Source: Candidatus Contendobacter odensis Run_B_J11 | Lineage (GTDB): Bacteria > Pseudomonadota > Gammaproteobacteria > Competibacterales > Competibacteraceae | Assembly (NCBI RefSeq): GCF_000531125.1 | Contig: NZ_CBTK010000068.1 | Span: 1 to 64,000 of the forward strand | DNA length: 64,000 nucleotides | Direction of reading: 5' to 3' | Part shown: positions 37,703-45,576 of the stretch, in pieces | How the letters are laid out: every line of letters starts with the position of its first letter | How positions within the stretch are numbered: the first letter of the stretch is position 1 | Notes under the pieces: generated by a model | The model's input: the letters and a program-made list of their open reading frames with translations, nothing else | Told to the model about the DNA's origin: nothing | Database searches by the model: none | Made by a program: the position numbers and the translations under genes

Positions 37703-38085
37703 GCAACAAACCTTACGTCCGGGAAGTGTCCACAACCACCTGGTTTCTTCAACAGCCCCGCTACATGCGCTACATGGGGCGTGAAGTGACCTGTATTTTC
37801 ATTGGAGCCTACACCTTCCTGCTGATTGTGGCTCTCGCCCGCCTGGGTCAAGGCAAGGAAGCCTTTGATGCCTTCGTACAAGCGCTCGGTAGTCCACTGG
37901 GCGTGTTGTTTAACTTGGCGGCACTGGTGGCGGCGGTGTATCACAGCACCTCATGGTTCAACGTAACGCCGCAGGCCATGCCGATCCAGCGGGGCGAAGA
38001 GTTCGTGCCGGGCAACCTCATAGTGGGCGCCCACTATGCGGTCTGGGCGGTGGTCTCGCTGATCATCCTGATCCTGGGGGTGTAA
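37699..38085 (+). CDS. frdC: Fumarate reductase membrane anchor subunit C
   Basis: A 128-residue membrane protein with three predicted helices, opening [22 protein letters not shown], as in E. coli FrdC (131 residues). The conserved FNVTPQAMPIQRGEEFVP loop lies between helices 2 and 3. FrdC and FrdD anchor the complex and form the quinol site; the Enterobacteria-type pair binds no haem. The start overlaps frdB by 4 bases; frdD follows after 2 bases. Confidence 0.94.
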   Translation: MSNKPYVREVSTTTWFLQQPRYMRYMGREVTCIFIGAYTFLLIVALARLGQGKEAFDAFVQALGSPLGVLFNLAALVAAVYHSTSWFNVTPQAMPIQRGEEFVPGNLIVGAHYAVWAVVSLIILILGV

Positions 38086-38087
38086 CC

Positions 38088-38432
38088 ATGGCCAAATCCA
38101 ACAAGCCAATTTTTTGGGGGCTATTCGCCGCCGGTGGCACGGTCACGGCATTCGTAACCCCGGCACTGGTGCTGGTGACACTGTTCGCGGCAATGCGATT
38201 CTCGCCGGATATGTTCACCTACGAGAGTATGCATGCCTTCGCCGCCCACTGGTTCAGCAAGCTGATCATTTTCGGCTTCATCCTGCTGTCGCTGTGGCAC
38301 GCCGCCCATCGGATGCGAGTCACCTTGTACGACTTCGGTATCCGCGCCGACGGTCTGGCCGCCGTGATTCTCTATGCAATTGCGGGCTTGGGTACGCTGA
38401 TGACGCTGGTTTATCTGCTGCGTATTCATTAG
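38088..38432 (+). CDS. frdD: Fumarate reductase membrane anchor subunit D
   Basis: A 114-residue membrane protein with three hydrophobic helices, starting MAKSNKPIFWGLFAAGG. The HAAHRMRVTLYDFGIR segment is the FrdD signature. With FrdC it forms the quinol-binding anchor. If the following rquA is active, the natural donor would be rhodoquinol rather than menaquinol. Confidence 0.94.
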   Translation: MAKSNKPIFWGLFAAGGTVTAFVTPALVLVTLFAAMRFSPDMFTYESMHAFAAHWFSKLIIFGFILLSLWHAAHRMRVTLYDFGIRADGLAAVILYAIAGLGTLMTLVYLLRIH

Positions 38433-38456
38433 ATCGTCCGAAGATTTCCAACCTTG

Positions 38457-38503
38457 TCCACCACTGTACGGCAGCCGTGATACATGGCCGTACAAGTGGT
38501 GGA
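38457..38503 (+). other. Strong hairpin between frdD and rquA
   Basis: TCCACCACT, GTACGGC pairs with GCCGTAC, A, AGTGGTGGA: 16 base pairs with a single bulge and a loop of about 14. It is followed by TATTCTTTCCC, not a clean T tract. It could be a partial terminator or an RNA-stabilising element setting the ratio of frdABCD to rquA mRNA. rquA starts 33 bases later. Confidence 0.65.
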
Positions 38504-38536
38504 TATTCTTTCCCGTCTTCAGCGTAAGGTGAGCCA

Positions 38537-39286
38537 GTGAGTTTGAAAGAGTCAACGGCAGTCATCGAAAATGTCCAGCAACTGACGCCCGGTGCGGAAC
38601 ATGAACTTTCGGCGCCAGCTCCCATCCCTGATTACTTGCAGCAAACCTATTGGTGGGCTTACCTGCATCCAATGGGGGTACGTCTGTTCGAGCGGCAATG
38701 GTTAGTTAACTTGATCCTGTGGGGTAATTTCACTCGCTTGCGTGATGCGGCGCTACAGGAAATGGGATCGGTGATTGACGGTAAAGTATTACAGGTGGCT
38801 TGTGTTTACGGCGATTTCACCGAGAACCTGGTCAAGCGCTTAGGTCCGAATGGCTATCTTGACGTGGTTGATGTAGCCCCGATCCAATTGAGTAACCTTG
38901 AAGCAAAACTCAAGGATAAGCAGAATATCGCCCTGCATCGGCAGGATTCGTCTCGTATGTTGTTTGAGGATGCCAGCCGGGATTGCGTTGTGGTGTTCTT
39001 TCTGCTGCATGAACAGCCTGAATCTGTGCGCCGGCAAACCATCGCCGAGGCATTACGGATCACCAAGCCCGGCGGTAAAACGATCTTTGTTGATTACCAC
39101 CGTCCAGATTTGACCAATCCTTTTCGCTACGTCATGGTACCGATCCTGACTACACTGGAACCGTTTGCCATGGATATGTGGCGTCAGGAAATAACGGATT
39201 GGATGCCGACAAATCTATGTCCTGCTCAGGTTGAGAAGCAAATATTTTTCGGTGGGCTTTATCAGAAGGTCGTGGTCACATTGTAA
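38537..39286 (+). CDS. rquA: Rhodoquinone biosynthesis protein RquA
   Basis: A 249-residue class I SAM-methyltransferase-like protein. It has the RquA hallmarks: [20 protein letters not shown], then [15 protein letters not shown] near residue 50, and the C-terminal [11 protein letters not shown]. The usual glycine-rich SAM loop is replaced by [10 protein letters not shown], as in known RquA. RquA converts ubiquinone to rhodoquinone; as I recall recent work, it transfers an amino group derived from SAM. It is the fifth gene of a run starting with frdA, so the pathway product is made next to the enzyme that uses it. The ATG at 38537 is directly after GTGAGCC-type sequence with a weak AAGG site. 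Confidence 0.88.
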   Translation: MSLKESTAVIENVQQLTPGAEHELSAPAPIPDYLQQTYWWAYLHPMGVRLFERQWLVNLILWGNFTRLRDAALQEMGSVIDGKVLQVACVYGDFTENLVKRLGPNGYLDVVDVAPIQLSNLEAKLKDKQNIALHRQDSSRMLFEDASRDCVVVFFLLHEQPESVRRQTIAEALRITKPGGKTIFVDYHRPDLTNPFRYVMVPILTTLEPFAMDMWRQEITDWMPTNLCPAQVEKQIFFGGLYQKVVVTL

Positions 39287-39470
39287 AAGTGGGGCTGTGT
39301 ACCGCTGAGGACTTGTACAGCTCATGACTGATTTCCAAGCCGGTGTCGATTGATTATCGCCGCCGGTAGTTTTTTCGGTGGGGATATCGATCATAGACCT
39401 CTCTGTTATGCTCAACACCTCGTAATTCAACTCCCTGCGCAGCAAGTGAACGATATAGCCAGTCCAGACC

Positions 39471-39803
39471 GTAGCGGCAATGGACCGACAAAGGTTGCTT
39501 TTGGTGGAACGGCAGTATTCGCATTCGCCGCATTCGGGGATGTAGCGCGGGATGACGTGATCGCCCGGCTCCAGACTCTTGACACCTGACCCGCATTCGA
39601 CCACTTCACAGCCGCCCTCGTGACCCGGTACACAGGGGAACGCGCCTTCCGGGTCGTGCCGGACAGGTGAAGGCGTCGGTATGACAGACGCCGGTGACGA
39701 CTACTTTCAGCAGCACTTCGCCTTCCTTGGTTCCGTCCACGTCGATTTCTTCGATCACCAAGGGCTTTTGCGGCTCCCAGGCCACGGCTGCACGGGCTTT
39801 CAT
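39471..39803 (-). pseudogene. frmA: Fragment of S-(hydroxymethyl)glutathione dehydrogenase (class III ADH)
   Basis: The N-terminal third of a zinc alcohol dehydrogenase. It opens MKARAAVAWEPQKPLVIEE, with the zinc Cys in [11 protein letters not shown]. It then changes frame near 39650 and continues in the next frame with [19 protein letters not shown] and [22 protein letters not shown], the structural-zinc Cys cluster. After SIAAT at about 39471 the match stops abruptly and the rest of the enzyme is missing. The 184 bases between this point and rquA show no recognisable gene. Frameshift plus truncation make it inactive. Confidence 0.88.
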
Positions 39804-39959
39804 AGGTTCGTTTCCTGCGAGGGTTGGGTGTTTTTCAGATAGCGGCATTTTCGGACGATGGGGGCGGTTTTTACAAGATTCTTCCCTGTCTGTGCCCATC
39901 CGTCAGGGCAATCGCGCTATGTGGTAGCCGGACTGGGTTGGCCGAAGAGCAGACGTAAT

Positions 39960-41140
39960 ACCATTTCTCTCTAAGTACAGGACAAAATTTTCAAAGCCCA
40001 CAGGAAATCCTGGAATTTCTCGGCGAGGTTGAGGGCGACGTTACGCAGGAAATCGAGGCCGTGGCGGAAGAGGGACTGGAGCGGTCGCTGAAGGGTTTTT
40101 TTAAGGGGATCGGTCGGTCTTGGTCATGAAGCGGTTCGCCGATGCGGTGGGTCCAAGCAAAGGCTAAGGCGAGTAGCCCCATCATTTTGGACAGGCGAGC
40201 CGCGTCTCTGAGGTGGGTGTCCTCGAAATTAAAACCCCGCGTCTTCAGGCAACCAAACAGAGTTTCGATCTGCCAGCGGTCAGCGTAGGCGTCGATAGCC
40301 TCGGCTTGGGGTGCACCAGAGGTGGCTATCGCGAGGAACTCACCGTCATCTAGGCGCAGCACCGAGAGATGAACGAAGCAACCCCAGACCGGACGCCGTC
40401 CCGGCAGCAGGTGCGCTTGACCGGGTTTAAGCGAACCCAAGAGCGTGTCAATACGCATCATCCGGTTCCAAGGGTTGGGGACGAGGGTGTCGCATTTGAT
40501 CCGTTGGTGGAAGGGAATTCGTTGCGTTTGCAGCCCATGGAACCCCGCTTCGCCAATAAATTCGCGGTCAGCGAGTAGGACAGCGATCTGATCTAGGCCG
40601 AAGACGGCCAGAAAGCGTTCCATCAGGGCGATCCGCTCGGCGGTGTTGGAGTGGCCCGTTTTGCCCAAGACGCTCCAGAACACCGGCACGGCGATGCCGC
40701 GATAGGCAATACCCAACACCAGGAAGTGGATGTCCACTTGGCCGAACTTCCAGTGGGTGCGATCCAGCGTGAGTCGCCAAGGGCCATCACCGACCGGGAC
40801 CAGGCGCACCAACAGTCGCGCCAAGTGGTCTAGGTCAATCTCAAACGAGCGGAAAAAGCGTTGCAAACGCTTGTAGTGCGAGTCCACTTGGGCCTGGCTG
40901 CCGAAACCGGTGGCGAGTTCAGCCAAGTTGACGCTGCGCACTTTGAACAGGGCCAGTAGAAATTGCGCGAGAAAAGTGATCCGGGCACCCTGCCAAGGCA
41001 AGTGCTCGGCCAGCACAGCCTTGAGTTCACGGACGGGGTCGTTGACGGTAGCCTTCATTGGAGTTCCTGCAAAAAACGCCTAGCTTAACCATTTTTATTC
41101 ATAGGCTTACCAGTTTCGTCCTGTACTGAGGAGAAATGGT
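39960..41140 (-). mobile_element. IS4-family insertion sequence, about 1.18 kb
   Basis: Bounded by imperfect terminal inverted repeats of 23-24 bases: ACCATTTCTCTCTAAG-TACAGGAC at the left end, and GTCCTGTACTGAGGAGAAAT-GGT at 41118-41140. One transposase gene fills it. I could not identify a convincing target duplication. The right flank is the middle of a repeat-protein gene while the left flank is unrelated, so one side has been rearranged since insertion. Confidence 0.88.
39971..41058 (-). CDS. IS4-type DDE transposase, apparently expressed by a -1 frameshift
   Basis: A DDE transposase with Asp in RLTLDRTHWKFG (about 98), Asp in VLLADREFIGE (about 160) and Glu in RWQIETLFGCLKTRGFNFEDTH (about 265; key Glu in QIETLF). 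In the starting frame the last 34 residues after PIPLKK are Ser/Arg-rich and unlike a transposase, ending at 39991. In the -1 frame the text is TLQRPLQSLFRHGLDFL and continues to KILSCT, a convincing IS4 C-terminus ending at 39971. The switch point is A-AAA-AAA at 40102-40096, in the exact phase of a slippery heptamer. Either programmed frameshifting or loss of one A from a run of eight explains it. The full product would be 362 residues. Confidence 0.85.
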
Positions 41141-41976
41141 ATAACAGCTTTGGGCAACCCGACGATCTCCCGGCGGCGGGAAATTGGGACGGCGGCGAGA
41201 AGCGTTCCATCGGTGTATTGCGTTCCGGCACCGGCCAATGGTTCATCGACCGTAACGGCAATCACCAGTGGGACGATTGCGTCGCCGACGGCTGTTATGA
41301 CGGCTTCGGCCAAGCGGGTGATTTGCCGGTGGCCGGTGACTGGAACGGAACCGGCGTCGCCAAAATCGGGGTGTTCCGTAACGGGCAGTGGTTTCTGGAT
41401 CAGCCCTTTCAAGGTGCTCAGTTGATGGTTGACGTAACCGTCTGATTCTCTGTTACCCAACTCGGCCTAACATCGGGTTTGGCTAAGAAGAGGGTTCGAG
41501 GTTAAATTCAACTTATTGATTTTCAATGTTGTATTTTTACACCTTGAAAGGGCTGGTTTCTGGATGCCAACGGCAACGGGAAATGGGACGGCTGCGGCAC
41601 GGATTTCTGCCTGAGTTTCGGCCAGACTGGTGATTTACCGGTGGCGGGAAACTGGAACGGAGGGCAGCAAGCCGGGGTCGGCGTATTCCGCGCCGGTACC
41701 TGGTATCTCGATTACAACGGCAACGGGAAATGGGACGGTTGTCAGCAGGACGGTGGGCAGGATCTCTGCCTCTACGGCAGTTTCGGCCAAGCGGGCGATT
41801 TACCCGCTGCGGGTGACTGGAACGGTGACGGTAAAGCCAAGGTCGGGGTGTTCCGTAACGGCACCTGGTATCTGGACTACAACGGCAATGGGAAGTGGGA
41901 TGGGTGCGAGGTGGATCGCTGCTACGTCGGCAGTTTCGGGCAGCAAGGTGATTTACCGGTGGCGGGCCAGTGGTAA
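41137..41976 (+). pseudogene. Remnant of a tandem-repeat (VCBS/FG-GAP-like) protein
   Basis: At least three copies of a unit of about 50-56 residues survive: SFGQAGDLPVAGDWNGDG, then KVGVFRNGTWYLDYNGNG, then KWDGC, a variable loop and a final Cys. The D-x-N-x-D-like loops suggest calcium binding, and each unit carries paired Cys. Such repeats occur in large secreted or surface proteins. The 5' part of the gene is lost at the IS end (41140). The reading frame is then stopped by a 153-bp insert at 41401-41553, after which it resumes in the same frame. The final stop at 41974 is 8 bases from the zapD stop. Confidence 0.85.
41401..41553. mobile_element. MITE-like 153-bp insert with terminal inverted repeats and 12-bp target duplication
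   Basis: The terminal inverted repeats are GCCCTTTCAAGGTG (41403-41416) and CACCTTGAAAGGGC (41540-41553), 14 of 14 bases. The direct repeat TGGTTTCTGGAT flanks it at 41389-41400 and 41554-41565. The interior has no coding capacity. Removing the insert and one repeat copy restores the host frame exactly: NGQWFLD joins ANGNGKWDGC, a normal repeat unit. The ends differ from those of the nearby IS4-type element, so another transposase must have moved it. Confidence 0.85.
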
Positions 41977-41984
41977 ACGGAGAA

Positions 41985-42761
41985 TCAGATAGCGCAGCAG
42001 GCCAAATCGAAGTCAATATCCGCCATGCTCTGAGTGGCCCGGCGGCTGGGATCGGGCTGTTCCAAAAAACGAATGGCGAAGCGATGCCGACCCGCGCTGA
42101 TTTCTGGAAAAAAGAGGCTGTCGCCGGCTGATAGCACCACCCGGATCAACTGGTTGGATACGGTGCTATCGAGTCCCCGCTGAAAGAAGCCCCGCCGGGC
42201 TATTTCCGGCTGGGGCGTGGCGCTGTCGCGGATTAATTGAAGGATAAGTATGACCGCCTCCCGCATCGGCGCAAAAGGCTCCAGCCATTCCTGCAAGTGA
42301 CGGTTGCGGATAGCCCCATCCTGCTGCAACCAATGATGTAGCGCGGGTACGTCAAATTGGCACGCGCCACCGGGCACATGGTGGCGCTTATGAATGGCGC
42401 TGAGGAAATCGGTTTGCCGTACCGCGTCTACGGTCAGAGTATCCAGATGGTGATGGATGCGGTCGCTGACCCGCGAGATTTCCTCCAGGATGCGATCCAG
42501 AGTCGCTGCATGAACGCCGGGCGTCAGCCGCAACCGACTCAAGGTTACCGCATGACGTTCCAGTTCCTTGAGCAGTTCGCCTTTGAATTCGTTGCGTCCC
42601 GTCAGATCGAGCATATCGAACAATCCTTGCAGCGCCATTCGGCTATTCCAGCTTGAAGCGCAGGTGGTGGCGTGTTCGATCTGCTGGAACAGAAATTCCA
42701 GACGCAACAGAGCGCGGATGCGTTCGTTGAGCGGTTGTTCATAGCAAACGGTTTGGGACAC
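41985..42761 (-). CDS. zapD: Cell division protein ZapD
   Basis: A 258-residue ZapD (formerly YacF), which cross-links FtsZ filaments through their C-terminal peptide. The N-terminus (YEQPLNERIRALLRLEFLF, ending in HATT) is diagnostic. The probable start is the GTG at 42761 with an AAGG site. It follows coaE with a 71-base gap as in E. coli; yacG, which often comes next, is absent, and the repeat-protein remnant and IS occupy that place. Confidence 0.93.
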   Translation of the reverse strand: MSQTVCYEQPLNERIRALLRLEFLFQQIEHATTCASSWNSRMALQGLFDMLDLTGRNEFKGELLKELERHAVTLSRLRLTPGVHAATLDRILEEISRVSDRIHHHLDTLTVDAVRQTDFLSAIHKRHHVPGGACQFDVPALHHWLQQDGAIRNRHLQEWLEPFAPMREAVILILQLIRDSATPQPEIARRGFFQRGLDSTVSNQLIRVVLSAGDSLFFPEISAGRHRFAIRFLEQPDPSRRATQSMADIDFDLACCAI

Positions 42762-42832
42762 AAAGTACCTTGCAGAGGCCGAGGACCAGGGGAGAAAACG
42801 GGGAAAACCGGGGGTTTCCGGTCCAGCAATGG

Positions 42833-43438
42833 TTATGCGGACCGAGCAGCAGCTAAAGTCAAATAGCGTTGGTGCAACAAGGCCACTTGGCGATCCAGCG
42901 CCTCCAGATCGCCGATATTTTCCAGAACATCGTCCGCTAGCGCGAGCCGCTGGGCGCGACTGGCTTGCGCAGCCAGGATGCGATGGGCCTGCGTTTCATC
43001 CACCTGGTCGCGCACTACGACCCGGCGGATTTGCTCGGCTTCCGGCGCGTCCACTACCAGCACCCGTTCTACCAGATCCGTCATCCCGGTTTCAGCCAGC
43101 AACGGAATCACCACCACGCAATAAGGCGCGGTCAGGGTAGCGACCCGCTCCCGTACCTGCGCCCGAATGCAGGGGTGCAGGATCGCTTCCAGCCGCCGCC
43201 GGCCCTCCGCATCAGCGAACACCCGCTCCCGCAGCCGGGCGCGATGGAGTCGTCCGGCATCATCGAGACAGTCCAAGCCGAAATGAGCCACGATTTCCGC
43301 CAGTGCCAATTGCCCAGGCTCGACCAGTTCGCGGGCGAGTTGATCGGTATCCACCACCGGCACTCCGTACCGGATAAAGCAGTCGCTGACCCTGGTTTTG
43401 CCGCTACCGATACCGCCGGTTAGCCCGATGATCAGCAC
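42833..43438 (-). CDS. coaE: Dephospho-CoA kinase
   Basis: A 201-residue kinase catalysing the last step of coenzyme A synthesis. The P-loop is IGLTGGIGSGKT at residues 4-15; DTDQLARELVEPG carries the substrate-binding Asp; and ILAAQASRAQRLALADDVLENIGD is the C-terminal signature (key residues are the QASR and ADDV groups). The start is a GTG at 43438, just after the pilD stop (43441), because the P-loop then sits at the family position. Confidence 0.95.
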   Translation of the reverse strand: MLIIGLTGGIGSGKTRVSDCFIRYGVPVVDTDQLARELVEPGQLALAEIVAHFGLDCLDDAGRLHRARLRERVFADAEGRRRLEAILHPCIRAQVRERVATLTAPYCVVVIPLLAETGMTDLVERVLVVDAPEAEQIRRVVVRDQVDETQAHRILAAQASRAQRLALADDVLENIGDLEALDRQVALLHQRYLTLAAARSA

Positions 43439-43440
43439 GG

Positions 43441-44313
43441 TCAAAACCCCAGCCAGTTCAGATAGGCGTGATTGATAGCCTCGCCCCACAGTAGCACGAT
43501 CCAGCCGGCCGCCGCCAGAAATGGCCCGAACGGCATCGGTATCTGCCGATCCCGGCCTCGAAACAGGATCAGCACCAGTCCGAAGATCGCGCCCACCAGC
43601 GACGACAGCAGGATGATCGTGACCAGGTAGGGCCAGCCGGTCCAGGCGCCGAGCGCCGCCAGCAGTTTGAAGTCACCATGGCCCATGCCTTCCTTGCCGG
43701 TCAGCAGGCGGAACAGCTGGTACACCGACCACAGCGCCAGATAACCAGCCATGGCGCCAATCACTGCGTCAGGCAGATCGGTAAACAGCCCGAACAGTGC
43801 CACCCCCAATCCCAGCCACAGCAGCGGCAAGGTCAGATTATCGGGCAGCAGTTGATGGCGAAAATCAATGGCGCTGGCGGCCAGCAAAGTCCAGGTGAAT
43901 ACCAGCGCGGCTAAAGCCGGCCAGCCAAAACCCAATTTCCAGGCGACGATGCCGGCCAGAATCCCGCTGAGGGCTTCCATCAGCGGGTATTGAATCCCGA
44001 TAGCGGCGCGACAATGGGCACAGCGCCCCCGCTGCAAGGCATAACTCAGCAGCGGGATGTTTTCCACTGCCTGAATCAGGTGACCGCAGCTTGGGCATTG
44101 CGAGCGCGGTCCCCACAGGGTCAGCGGCGGGCGGTCTCCCTCCGGATCCGGCTGGTTGATCAGTTCCGCGCATTGCGTCCGCCATTCCCGCTCCATCATC
44201 AGCGGCAAGCGGTAGATGACCACATTCAGAAAGCTGCCGACCATCAGGCCCAGCAGCACCGTCAGGATGATAAACAGCACCGGCGAGCCGGCCAGCAATT
44301 CCAGCAAGGCCAT
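43441..44313 (-). CDS. pilD: Type IV prepilin peptidase / N-methyltransferase
   Basis: A 290-residue membrane enzyme that cleaves the leader of type IV prepilins and methylates the new N-terminus. Two zinc-type CxxC pairs (CPSCGH and CAHCRA) lie in the first cytoplasmic loop. The two aspartates of the peptidase are in AIDFRHQLLPD and GHGDFKLLAALG. About eight membrane helices are seen. It is followed by coaE after 2 bases and preceded by pilC. Confidence 0.96.
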   Translation of the reverse strand: MALLELLAGSPVLFIILTVLLGLMVGSFLNVVIYRLPLMMEREWRTQCAELINQPDPEGDRPPLTLWGPRSQCPSCGHLIQAVENIPLLSYALQRGRCAHCRAAIGIQYPLMEALSGILAGIVAWKLGFGWPALAALVFTWTLLAASAIDFRHQLLPDNLTLPLLWLGLGVALFGLFTDLPDAVIGAMAGYLALWSVYQLFRLLTGKEGMGHGDFKLLAALGAWTGWPYLVTIILLSSLVGAIFGLVLILFRGRDRQIPMPFGPFLAAAGWIVLLWGEAINHAYLNWLGF

Positions 44314-44328
44314 CGGGGGTGGCCGCCG

Positions 44329-45570
44329 TCAGACTGCAGACGCCAGCTTGAAGATCGGCAGGTACATGGCGATCACCAAGGTACCGACCACGCCAGCCAG
44401 GAACGCCATCAGCAGTGGCTCGATCATGGTTGTTAGCCGGTCCACCTTGTCATCCACTTCCGCCTCGTAGAAATCGGCCACCTTGGCCAGCATGTCGCCG
44501 AGCGAACCGGCCTCCTCACCGATAGCTACCATCTGCACTACCATGTCCGGGAACAGGCTGCTTTGGCGCATCGCAAAATTCAGTTGTTGACCAATGGACA
44601 CCGCGTCGCGCATGTCCAGCACTGCTTTTTCGTAGACGTAGTTGCCAGTGGCCCCAGAGACACTGACCAAGGCGTCGACGAGCGGCACCCCCCCATTGAA
44701 CAAAGTAGACAGGGTGCGGGCAAAGCGGGCGTTGGCTGAGGTGGCGACCAGATCGCCGATCAGCGGAATTTGCAGTACCCAGCGATCCAGAAGCTGATAG
44801 AAAGCACGCGAGCGTTTGCGCGCTTCCAGAAAGCCGACCACCAATGCAACCGGCAAGCCCAGGATCAGGTACCAGTACTCCTGGAACACTTTCGATAGCT
44901 CAATCACAAACTTGGTGAGCGCCGGCAACTCTGCGCCGAAGCCCTTGAACAGATCCTCGAAGGTCGGGATGACGAAGATCAACAAAATGGCGGTCACGAC
45001 GAAAGCGAACACCAGCACGATAGCCGGGTAAGTCAGCGCCTTCTTGACCTTGGCCTTCAGCGCTTCGGATTTTTCCAGATAGGTTGCGATCTTGTCGAGC
45101 AGCACTTCGAGTACACCGGCTTCCTCGCCGGCATGAACCAGACTGCAATACAGATCGTTGAAGTACAGATGGTGCTTGGCCAGCGCTTGGGAAAACGACG
45201 TGCCGCTTTCCACCTCGGCTTTTACATCAAGAATGAGTTCCTTGACCTTGGGCTTCTTGTTGCTGTTCCCCACCATGTCCAGCGCCTGCACCACGGCGAT
45301 GCCGGACGACAGCATGGTGCAGAGTTGGCGGGTAAAAAACATAATATCCTTGGGGACAATAGAGTCGCCGAAGGTGAACAGCGGCTTGGATTTCTTGTTG
45401 ACCCGCAGCGGCAGGATGCCTTGCCGGCGCAGCTCGGCTTTGATCAGTGCCTGATTAGCGCCGCGCAATTCGCCCTTGATCCGATTACCCCGTTTATCGG
45501 TGCCTTCCCACTTGAATGTGGGTTCCTCTTCTCTCTTTTTGGCTTTCGCCAGCGTGGGTTGTTTCGCCAT
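44329..45570 (-). CDS. pilC: Type IV pilus inner-membrane platform protein PilC
   Basis: A 413-residue PilC/GspF-type protein with two T2SSF domains (about 75-200 and 278-400) and three membrane helices. Landmarks are FTRQLCTMLSSGIAVVQALDM and the later repeat FARTLSTLFNGGVPLVDAL (FTRQL and FARTL mark the two domains). It is the platform on which PilB drives pilus assembly. It starts 6 bases after pilB. Confidence 0.96.
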   Translation of the reverse strand: MAKQPTLAKAKKREEEPTFKWEGTDKRGNRIKGELRGANQALIKAELRRQGILPLRVNKKSKPLFTFGDSIVPKDIMFFTRQLCTMLSSGIAVVQALDMVGNSNKKPKVKELILDVKAEVESGTSFSQALAKHHLYFNDLYCSLVHAGEEAGVLEVLLDKIATYLEKSEALKAKVKKALTYPAIVLVFAFVVTAILLIFVIPTFEDLFKGFGAELPALTKFVIELSKVFQEYWYLILGLPVALVVGFLEARKRSRAFYQLLDRWVLQIPLIGDLVATSANARFARTLSTLFNGGVPLVDALVSVSGATGNYVYEKAVLDMRDAVSIGQQLNFAMRQSSLFPDMVVQMVAIGEEAGSLGDMLAKVADFYEAEVDDKVDRLTTMIEPLLMAFLAGVVGTLVIAMYLPIFKLASAV

Positions 45571-45576
45571 AGCCCT

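Noticed and set aside
35202-38432. Succinate dehydrogenase (sdhCDAB)
   Set aside because: The gene order is A-B-C-D, and the two anchors match FrdC and FrdD. The adjacent rquA also fits fumarate reduction.
38537-39286. A ubiquinone/menaquinone methyltransferase (UbiE type)
   Set aside because: The SAM loop is VACVYGDFT rather than the GxGxG form, and the N- and C-terminal signatures are those of RquA.
39287-39470. Continuation of the frmA pseudogene or another gene up to rquA
   Set aside because: No frame matches alcohol dehydrogenase after SIAAT and no other family is recognisable.
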